Shown here piece by piece: positions 1 through 4,776 of a stretch of DNA of 7,470 bases; the stretch's first letter is position 1; every line of letters begins with the position of its first letter. The notes under the pieces are model-generated. The model had not been told where the DNA came from. It searched no databases and saw only the letters and a list, made by a program, of their open reading frames with translations. Made by a program: the position numbers and the translations under genes. Origin of the DNA: Candidatus Iainarchaeum sp. (GTDB taxonomy: Archaea; Iainarchaeota; Iainarchaeia; Iainarchaeales; Iainarchaeaceae); contig DUGC01000008.1 of the NCBI GenBank assembly GCA_013331625.1, forward strand, positions 1 to 7,470, read 5' to 3'.

Positions 1-13
1 ACCGGTCGGAATT

Positions 14-24
14 CTTATTAAAAC
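14..24 (+). promoter_or_regulatory. Candidate TATA box for the 46-630 gene
   Basis: The AT-rich run CTTATTAAAAC is centred about 27 bases before the ATG at 46. In archaea the TATA box lies about 26-27 bases before the transcription start, so this spacing would place the start at or next to the ATG and give a leaderless mRNA. No Shine-Dalgarno-like run precedes the ATG, which agrees. Inferred from position and composition only. Confidence 0.35.
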
Positions 25-45
25 TTTCAAAAGCATAATCCTGCA

Positions 46-630
46 ATGCCAAAAAAGCAGCAGAGGGGAGAGCGAAGAACAAATAACATCAGAGGAATTG
101 CGAGAACGGTTTTCACTGGTACAAGGAGAATCACAGCACCAAACTCCGCTGCAATTTTTTCCCTCTCTGACATTCTCATAAAAAGGGCACTAGGAACCCA
201 AGAGCATATTACGGAAAAATTAACTGCAATGGGCCGCCATCGGGCCAGCCTATTTTATTGGATCGGTGAGAGGAATGTCAGGCCAGCCCTGCCTATCTCA
301 AGTGTTATCCGGATCACGGAAAGACTCCTCGCAGAACTTCCAGATTATATGAAGAGAAATAAATCCAAAATGGATGCACAATGGAAGGATGTTCTTGAAA
401 AATTAAATACAGGAATCCCGCAAGAACATGAAAGCATGGTAAGATATCTGGATGAAACTCATGATGCCAACCGCCAAATCCCTATTACTCTTGACCTCAT
501 CAAAATGGCATTCGCGATACATGAAGACACAATGGCACACGAGATGGGAAAAAGGAGATTTGCAAAATATGCGGCTGATTTTGAAACAGGGAAAAACGAA
601 ATAATCCGGCTGCATTCCGGAAATCAATAA
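46..630 (+). CDS. Hypothetical protein, 194 aa
   Basis: I do not recognise this protein. It is a complete 194-residue frame from ATG to TAA. The first ~30 residues are strongly basic (MPKKQQRGERR, then several more Arg), which could mean nucleic-acid contact or disorder. The remainder (about 40-194) reads as mostly helical, soluble and charged, with no evident membrane segment, signal peptide or catalytic motif. The ATG at 46 is supported by a TATA-like box about 27 bases upstream; a later start at Met62 (MGRHRAS) cannot be excluded. It converges tail to tail with pdxT, with only seven bases between the stop codons, so no independent terminator is visible. No functional link to the neighbouring cofactor genes can be shown. 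Confidence 0.6.
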   Translation: MPKKQQRGERRTNNIRGIARTVFTGTRRITAPNSAAIFSLSDILIKRALGTQEHITEKLTAMGRHRASLFYWIGERNVRPALPISSVIRITERLLAELPDYMKRNKSKMDAQWKDVLEKLNTGIPQEHESMVRYLDETHDANRQIPITLDLIKMAFAIHEDTMAHEMGKRRFAKYAADFETGKNEIIRLHSGNQ

Positions 631-637
631 AACCTGC

Positions 638-1213
638 TTATTTACTGGCCATCTTCAGCAGCAGCTTATGGCACAAAAACTGGCTCTCCGTTTCCGGGTG
701 GAACGTCCCGCACAAAACATTGCCGCTTCTCACAAGCACAGGCTTTCCACTCAGGCTGCTTAGGACCTCGACTTTTTTGCCTGCCTTTTTTATCACGGGC
801 GAGCGGATAAATACCCCGTTCATTTTGCCCTCCCCCTTCACTTCAAGCGCTGCTTCAAATGAATCAGCCTGCCTGCCATATGCATTGCGCTCAACGCAAA
901 TATCAATGAGGCCAAGGGGCCGATAGCGCTTCTCGCCTATGACTTTTTTTGCAGCCAAAATCGCCCCCGCGCATGTCCCATAAAAAGGCATGCCTTCTGC
1001 AACGCGCTTTTTTATCCCGCCCTCAAGGCCTGCAGTCTGCATCAGATGTGCCATCGTGGTGCTCTCGCCACCCGGAATAATGAGCGCAGAGCACTTTGCA
1101 AGATCGCCCCTGCTCCGTACCTCAATTGCAGGAACATCGTGCTCGGTTAGAAGCCTTATGTGCTCAAAAAAATCCCCCTGCAATGCAAGGACGCCGATAG
1201 GTTTCATCTGCAT
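638..1213 (-). CDS. pdxT: PdxT, glutaminase subunit of PLP synthase
   Basis: PdxT is the class-I glutamine amidotransferase of the DXP-independent vitamin B6 route. It hydrolyses glutamine and passes ammonia to PdxS in the cytosolic PdxST complex. Counting from the ATG at 1213 (191 aa, normal for the family), the sequence shows the LALQGDFFEH start, the GGEST oxyanion motif (48-52), the nucleophile Cys81 in YGTCAG, the RNAYGRQ motif (109-115), and His172/Glu174 of the catalytic triad in FHPE. The frame is open further upstream to a TTG at 1246, but a GGTG run five bases before the ATG at 1213 and the family's N-terminus favour that start; the ATG at 1207 is also possible. The gene begins 56 bases after the pdxS stop, consistent with a pdxS-pdxT operon. 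It ends in TAA. Confidence 0.95.
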   Translation of the reverse strand: MQMKPIGVLALQGDFFEHIRLLTEHDVPAIEVRSRGDLAKCSALIIPGGESTTMAHLMQTAGLEGGIKKRVAEGMPFYGTCAGAILAAKKVIGEKRYRPLGLIDICVERNAYGRQADSFEAALEVKGEGKMNGVFIRSPVIKKAGKKVEVLSSLSGKPVLVRSGNVLCGTFHPETESQFLCHKLLLKMASK

Positions 1214-1218
1214 AAAGA

Positions 1219-1222
1219 CACC
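1219..1222 (-). promoter_or_regulatory. Ribosome binding site deciding the pdxT start
   Basis: GGTG on the minus strand is complementary to the CACC of the archaeal 16S rRNA 3' end. It lies five bases before the ATG at 1213 and eleven before the ATG at 1207. This argues against the upstream TTG at 1246 as the start. Confidence 0.5.
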
Positions 1223-1269
1223 AGTAAAATGCTGAAAAAATTCCAATATAAAATCAATTAAAAATTGCC

Positions 1270-2166
1270 TTAAATACCCCGCTCCTGCAATCTTGTGTCA
1301 AGCTTTGAAATCTCAATGCCTGACATCGGCTCGCCAAGTGATGCCGACACCTTCGCCAAAAGCTTGGGGTCATTGAAATGCGCCGTGGCCTCGACGATTG
1401 CTTTTGCATATTTTTGCGGGTTTTGCGATTTGAAAATCCCCGAACCGACAAAAACGCCGTCAACGACAAGCTGCATCATGAGCGCGGCATCCGCAGGGGT
1501 TGCAATGCCACCTGCCGCAAAATTCACGACAGGAAGCCTTCCGAGATTCACAGTCCTTTCAAGGAGCTCAAATGGGACACGGAACTTTGCAGCAGCCGCC
1601 TCGATTTTCCTCTCCCCAGCGTTGCGGAGCATGGAAATTTCAGATGAAACAGCCCTTGCATGCCTGACAGCCTCGATGACATTGCCTGTCCCCGCCTCGC
1701 CCTTAGTGCGTATCATTGCAGCCCCTTCATTTACCCTTCGCAGCGCTTCCCCGAGGTTGCGGCAGCCGCACACAAACGGTATCCCGAATTTTTTCTTGTC
1801 AATATGGAACTGTGAATCTGCAGGGGTTAAAACTTCGCTCTCATCAATGAAATCAACCCCGAGTTCCTGCAGTATCTGGGCTTCAGCAAAATGGCCTATC
1901 CTGCATTTTGCCATCACGGGGACCGAAACAGCTTTCATTATTTCCCTGATTTTTGAAGGGTCGGCCATCCTTGCAACCCCGCCTGCGGCACGGATGTCTG
2001 CAGGGACCCTTTCAAGCGCCATCACGGCGCACGCGCCCGCCCTTTCAGCAATCTTTGCCTGCTTTGCGCTCACAACATCCATGATGCAGCCTCCCTTGAG
2101 CATCTGCGCAAAGCCATCCTTGACTTTCCACGTCCCCTTGAGCACATCCCCTGTGACATTAGCCAT
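1270..2166 (-). CDS. pdxS: PdxS, PLP synthase lyase subunit
   Basis: PdxS forms pyridoxal 5'-phosphate from a pentose phosphate (ribose or ribulose 5-phosphate), glyceraldehyde 3-phosphate and ammonia supplied by PdxT. The (beta/alpha)8 fold is highly conserved and the match is unambiguous. From the ATG at 2166 it is 298 aa, close to the usual ~294. The visible motifs are GGCIMDVV with the catalytic-site Asp30, the [18 protein letters not shown] block, the Schiff-base Lys87 in [10 protein letters not shown], and the second catalytic Lys155 in [11 protein letters not shown]; the 68-residue spacing between the lysines is as in other PdxS. The frame is open to an ATG at 2181, but the GGTGG lying between the two ATGs is ideally placed as ribosome binding site for the one at 2166. 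It diverges from nadC and is first in the operon with pdxT. It stops with TAA. Confidence 0.97.
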   Translation of the reverse strand: MANVTGDVLKGTWKVKDGFAQMLKGGCIMDVVSAKQAKIAERAGACAVMALERVPADIRAAGGVARMADPSKIREIMKAVSVPVMAKCRIGHFAEAQILQELGVDFIDESEVLTPADSQFHIDKKKFGIPFVCGCRNLGEALRRVNEGAAMIRTKGEAGTGNVIEAVRHARAVSSEISMLRNAGERKIEAAAAKFRVPFELLERTVNLGRLPVVNFAAGGIATPADAALMMQLVVDGVFVGSGIFKSQNPQKYAKAIVEATAHFNDPKLLAKVSASLGEPMSGIEISKLDTRLQERGI

Positions 2167-2174
2167 TTTCAAAA

Positions 2175-2179
2175 CCACC
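2175..2179 (-). promoter_or_regulatory. Ribosome binding site deciding the pdxS start
   Basis: GGTGG on the minus strand lies eight bases before the ATG at 2166, an ideal Shine-Dalgarno spacing. It falls inside the five-codon extension that would begin at the ATG at 2181, so the shorter product is favoured. Confidence 0.55.
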
Positions 2180-2219
2180 ATTCAAGCAAGAAATTTAGTA
2201 ACATTATTGTCCCAAATGG

Positions 2220-2229
2220 TAATTAAAAG
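2220..2229. promoter_or_regulatory. AT-rich promoter element between pdxS and nadC
   Basis: TAATTAAAAG on the plus strand is centred about 27 bases before the nadC ATG at 2251, consistent with a leaderless nadC transcript. Its complement (TTTTAATT) could also serve pdxS on the other strand, giving a leader of roughly 30 bases that contains the GGTGG site. A second minus-strand AT-rich candidate, TACTAAATTT at 2191-2200, lies closer to pdxS. Which one drives pdxS cannot be settled by reading. Confidence 0.35.
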
Positions 2230-2232
2230 GTT

Positions 2233-2244
2233 ATTTGCGCAAAT
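2233..2244. promoter_or_regulatory. 12-bp perfect palindrome, candidate operator of nadC
   Basis: ATTTGCGCAAAT is an uninterrupted perfect palindrome. It sits between the TATA-like box at 2220-2229 and the nadC ATG at 2251, a position where a dimeric repressor would block transcription initiation. It is also upstream of the divergent pdxS. No regulator is encoded in the window, so the operator role is inference. Confidence 0.3.
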
Positions 2245-2250
2245 TAATTC

Positions 2251-3069
2251 ATGATCCCACCCGATGTAAAGGGGCAGCTTGTCAGGTATTTTGAAGAGGA
2301 CCTTGGCAGAGGCGATATAACCGCGAGGATCACCCCGCGCAAAACCTGCACTGCAACGATCACTGCAAATGAAAAATGCACCATTGCAGGAATTGAGGAA
2401 ATTGGATTCTTATTGGGGCATTTTGGCCTGAAAGTGAAAAGGCTCGCAAAAGACGGAAAAGAAATCAGGCCAAAAACGGCAGTCATGCAAATTTACGGGG
2501 ATAACAGAAAGATACTCTCGCTTGAAAGGGTTTGCCTCAATATTTTGGGCAGGATGAGCGGTGTAGCAACACTTTGCACCAGGGCAAAAAGGAGAATAGG
2601 GAAGAGCGCAGTGATGCTTGCGGTAACGCGTAAAACTGCCCCTGGTTTCCAGCTCCTTGACAAGAAGGCCGCGCAGGTTGCAGGCCTGTGGACACACCGC
2701 AAGGACCTTTCCGAAATGATACTGCTCAAGGACAACCATCTGAAATTTTTCCCCACGGCGCTCGATGCGGCAAAAGCCGCTGCAAGAACAGGAAAGAAAT
2801 TTGAGATAGAGGCGGAAAATGAATGGCAGGCAATATCTGCGGCGCTTGAAAAGCCAGATATCCTTATGCTTGATAACTTTTCGCCAAAACGCGCAAGGAA
2901 GGCAGTTGCTTACCTGAGGAAACTTGGATTTAATGGAAAGATCGAGCTTTCAGGCGGGATCACAATAGCAAACCTGAATAATTACACAAAAATCGGCGCT
3001 GACATCATTTCAATGGGAGAGCTCACAAGAAAAGCGCACATACTCGATTTTTACCTGGATGTCGAATGA
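2251..3069 (+). CDS. nadC: NadC, nicotinate-nucleotide pyrophosphorylase (carboxylating)
   Basis: NadC converts quinolinate and PRPP to nicotinate mononucleotide, CO2 and pyrophosphate, the third step of de novo NAD synthesis. The 272-residue length is typical. In order it shows EDLGRGDIT near the N-terminus, ERVCLNILGRMSGVAT, the substrate-binding TRKTAPG (126-132; usually TRKT.PG), HR at 149-150, LLKDNH with Lys160 and His163, the EIEAE acidic strand (185-189), LMLDN with Asp208, and the phosphate-binding SGGI (234-237) followed by GADIISMGEL. ModD-like molybdenum-operon paralogues share this fold, but the motifs and the surrounding nad genes favour NadC. The ATG at 2251 lacks a Shine-Dalgarno sequence and has a TATA-like box about 27 bases upstream, so the mRNA is probably leaderless. 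The gene appears monocistronic and stops with TGA. Confidence 0.95.
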   Translation: MIPPDVKGQLVRYFEEDLGRGDITARITPRKTCTATITANEKCTIAGIEEIGFLLGHFGLKVKRLAKDGKEIRPKTAVMQIYGDNRKILSLERVCLNILGRMSGVATLCTRAKRRIGKSAVMLAVTRKTAPGFQLLDKKAAQVAGLWTHRKDLSEMILLKDNHLKFFPTALDAAKAAARTGKKFEIEAENEWQAISAALEKPDILMLDNFSPKRARKAVAYLRKLGFNGKIELSGGITIANLNNYTKIGADIISMGELTRKAHILDFYLDVE

Positions 3070-3109
3070 GGCTGCAAAACAATGCAGGAGTCTTAACAGG
3101 GACACCCAC

Positions 3110-3128
3110 AGGCCTTACGGGCTTTCTT
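3110..3128 (+). terminator. Weak candidate terminator after nadC
   Basis: AGGCC and GGCTT can form a five-pair stem (one G-U pair) around a five-base loop, followed by a short pyrimidine run. It is the only terminator-like structure I see in the 127-base gap between nadC and the next gene, which otherwise shows no coding frame or RNA gene. The stem is short, so this is a tentative call. Confidence 0.2.
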
Positions 3129-3196
3129 GCATTCATACAAACCCACAATCAATTACACATATGATAAACTTGCTTTCAGGCTCGCTGCCGGCGGGA

Positions 3197-3565
3197 TCAA
3201 TCTTTTTTCCTGCGGGTTTGCAATGAACGCGCCATGCGGCGCAATGACTGGCTAGTAAATCCAATGGAAATAAGCTGCTCATCTGTCAGGTTATATTTTT
3301 CGCGCAGCACTGAAGGCGCATTAAAACCTGTCTGGATCAGCAGGCTGCGTGGACTTACATTGTGGGCTTTGGCCATTTCCAAAATACCTTGGACTGCATT
3401 CCGGGCGCCGGATTGGAACAGATCATTTAAAAAAATCCTTAACAACCCCCCACCCCGCCGGTATGCAATCCGATCCGGATGCCTCAAAGCCAGATTGCCG
3501 ACATGCTGACCATGTTTCTTTGGCTGATTTAAACAAGGATCTTTCCTGCTCTCATGCCGATTCAT
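3197..3565 (-). CDS. Hypothetical protein with short helical repeats, 122 aa
   Basis: I do not recognise the family. The first ~40 residues are basic and of low predicted order (many His, Arg, Lys, Pro). The second half carries degenerate units of 10-12 residues, each with a hydrophobic Leu/Ile core and ending in an aromatic or Gly-aromatic: SPRSLLIQTGF, then NAPSVLREKYNL, then TDEQLISIGF, then TSQSLRRMARS. The C-terminus is very basic (QTRRKKD). The next upstream gene on this strand (3654-4082) has the same style of repeat and a similar basic tail, so the two are probably distant paralogues. The ATG at 3565 has a TATA-like box about 27 bases upstream. There are no membrane segments or catalytic motifs. 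A role as a small scaffold or nucleic-acid-associated protein would be speculation. It ends in TGA. Confidence 0.55.
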   Translation of the reverse strand: MNRHESRKDPCLNQPKKHGQHVGNLALRHPDRIAYRRGGGLLRIFLNDLFQSGARNAVQGILEMAKAHNVSPRSLLIQTGFNAPSVLREKYNLTDEQLISIGFTSQSLRRMARSLQTRRKKD

Positions 3566-3584
3566 GCATTAAAATTGGAGTTTG

Positions 3585-3595
3585 AAAAATAATAA
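3585..3595 (-). promoter_or_regulatory. Candidate TATA box for the 3197-3565 gene
   Basis: The minus-strand run TTATTATTTTT is centred about 26-27 bases before the ATG at 3565 and is preceded by purines (CGAAAGG), which would suit a BRE. The spacing predicts a leaderless transcript and suggests this gene is transcribed independently of the one upstream. Confidence 0.35.
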
Positions 3596-3640
3596 CCTTT
3601 CGGCATAAAAAACTTGTGAACTTTGGCTACGCGCGCAGCG

Positions 3641-3662
3641 AAAAATCGGGGATTCAATTCCC
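3641..3662 (-). terminator. Candidate terminator of the 3654-4082 gene
   Basis: On the minus strand, GGGA and TCCC form a four-pair stem with a six-base loop around the TGA stop, followed two bases further on by TTTTT. Short GC stems and T-runs are the usual visible correlates of archaeal termination. The stem is short, so confidence is low. Confidence 0.25.
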
Positions 3663-4082
3663 ACCGCGCCTGTGGCGCCTTGAGCGAAAAGCGTTTTTTG
3701 CGCGGGCAATCTCTTCAGGGGAATACCCTGCAACCAGCATCATTTGCTCGGCCCCCCTCACCCCCACTAAATTATGGGGCTTAATTCCTGCAGCCTCAAA
3801 ATGAGGCTTTTTGAATACCCCTAGCGCAAGGAGCTCTGCCACGCTAAGCATATCCTTGGAAATAAGATCCGCCGGCCCGAGCCTGAGTGTATTGAGCATC
3901 TTAAGCAATTTCTGAGGACCGCCATTTCCAAACGACCTGAATTCGTCAATTTTCCTATCTTTAAGTAATTCAAGCATATACCCGCGCAATAAAAGTTTGG
4001 CCTGCTTTAGGTTAACCAATCTCTTTGCCGGTTTTCCAAGAGGCCTGCCCGCAGAGTGGGAAAAAAGGTTTTTAGGAGCCAT
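3654..4082 (-). CDS. Hypothetical protein with ~10-residue helical repeats
   Basis: I do not recognise the family. From the ATG at 4082 it is 142 aa. The N-terminal third is basic (including AGRPLGKPAKR). The C-terminal half is a clear series of ten-residue units: SVAELLALGVF, KKPHFEAAGI, KPHNLVGVRG, AEQMMLVAGY, SPEEIARAKN. Four end in Gly, or Gly followed by a hydrophobic residue, after a small helix. This resembles the decapeptide xxxxLxxAG[YF] repeats seen in assorted bacterial and viral proteins, and also the weaker repeats of the gene at 3197-3565. The C-terminus is basic (RSRRHRRGG). The frame is open to a GTG at 4094, but the shared AT-rich box at 4105-4117 lies 26-27 bases before the ATG at 4082, favouring that start and a leaderless mRNA. 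It diverges from nadM and ends in TGA. Confidence 0.55.
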   Translation of the reverse strand: MAPKNLFSHSAGRPLGKPAKRLVNLKQAKLLLRGYMLELLKDRKIDEFRSFGNGGPQKLLKMLNTLRLGPADLISKDMLSVAELLALGVFKKPHFEAAGIKPHNLVGVRGAEQMMLVAGYSPEEIARAKNAFRSRRHRRGGN

Positions 4083-4104
4083 TAGTTTATTCACACTTCC
4101 AACC

Positions 4105-4117
4105 TATATTAATTTAA
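4105..4117. promoter_or_regulatory. Shared divergent promoter core for nadM and the 3654-4082 gene
   Basis: TATATTAATTTAA holds two overlapping TATA-like boxes. On the plus strand AATTTAA is centred about 27 bases before the nadM ATG at 4141. On the minus strand TTAATATA is centred about 26-27 bases before the ATG at 4082. Both genes would be leaderless. If both boxes are used, TBP binding for one gene would exclude the other. Confidence 0.4.
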
Positions 4118-4140
4118 CTTTGCATGGTAAATAATCAGTT

Positions 4141-4719
4141 ATGTTAGGAAAAAAAGAAAATTCGGGAAATGCAAAAGGCCGGAGCGAAAAAGGCGGAACA
4201 GTGAAAAGGGGCCTCTTTGTAGGAAGATTCCAGCCATACCATCTTGGCCACCACAATGCGCTGAAGAATGCGCTTTTGCAGGTCAACGAGATGGTGATTG
4301 TGGTGGGAAGCCCGAAAGAATCATTCCAGCCCCAGAATCCATTCACTGCAGGCGAGCGCCTCGAGATGATTTCTGCAGCGCTGCGGGAAGACGGGATATT
4401 TGCAAAGTGTTATATCATTCCAGTGGATGACATATTGGAATATGCCCTCTGGACCGCACGCATAAAGAGCTACTGCCCCGCCTTTGACATCGTGTTCACG
4501 AACAACCCGTTGGTGCGAGAATTGTTCGAAGCGGACGGCTACAGGGTCGAAAAGCTCGTGAGCAACAACAGCAGGCTCGACTCGACAAAAGTGCGCAGCT
4601 GCATACTCAAAGGCGAGAGCCTCAAGGGCCTTGTGCCTGAAGCTGTCGAGGAATTCCTAGAAGCGATCAACGCAAAAAAAAGGGCAGAATCAATAGTTGC
4701 AGACGAAGTGAAGCAGTAG
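4141..4719 (+). CDS. nadM: NadM, nicotinamide/nicotinate mononucleotide adenylyltransferase (archaeal type)
   Basis: This cytosolic enzyme transfers AMP from ATP to nicotinate or nicotinamide mononucleotide, forming the dinucleotide. It is a nucleotidyltransferase-superfamily protein of the archaeal MJ0541 kind. Evidence is GRFQPYHLGHH (28-38, holding the HxGH signature), GSPKESFQPQNPFTAGERLEM, which matches the family's GSAQ-S--NPFTAGER block, FDIVFTNNPLVRELFE, and the C-terminal STKVRS (148-153) equivalent of ISSTxVR. The catalytic core begins at a GTG at 4201, which would give 172 aa, near the usual ~170. Starting at the ATG at 4141 adds 20 Lys/Gly-rich residues. I keep 4141 because a TATA-like box lies 27 bases upstream. 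The stop is TAG, the only TAG ending a gene in this window, and the frame beyond it is open in phase into nadB. Confidence 0.92.
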   Translation: MLGKKENSGNAKGRSEKGGTVKRGLFVGRFQPYHLGHHNALKNALLQVNEMVIVVGSPKESFQPQNPFTAGERLEMISAALREDGIFAKCYIIPVDDILEYALWTARIKSYCPAFDIVFTNNPLVRELFEADGYRVEKLVSNNSRLDSTKVRSCILKGESLKGLVPEAVEEFLEAINAKKRAESIVADEVKQ

Positions 4720-4776
4720 CTTTCAGCTGCATTTAATTTGGAATTTGAATCCAAAGTTTTGTCAAAAGAGCAGGTT

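Noticed and set aside
1295..2254. A 319-residue plus-strand open frame opposite pdxS.
   Set aside because: It is a shadow of the strongly conserved pdxS on the other strand, with Ser/Ala/Pro-rich low-information sequence and no motif or start signal.
3070..3196. A possible small RNA (for example C/D box) or small gene in the nadC downstream gap.
   Set aside because: No paired C and D box motifs, no stable long hairpin and no start-to-stop frame of useful length on either strand.
3648..3670. A tRNA T-arm-like string (GGGGATTCAATTCCCACC, then CGCGCC) that could be a tRNA 3' end or an integration remnant.
   Set aside because: The closing pair expected before the TTC loop is mismatched, and there is no matching acceptor strand, D-arm or anticodon arm within the preceding 70 bases. 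The bases also form the C-terminal codons and stop of the minus-strand gene.
3666..3678. GCGCC-TGT-GGCGC inverted repeat as a terminator or regulator site.
   Set aside because: It lies inside the coding sequence for the Arg-rich tail (RRHRR), where repeated Arg codons explain the symmetry, and no T-run follows directly.
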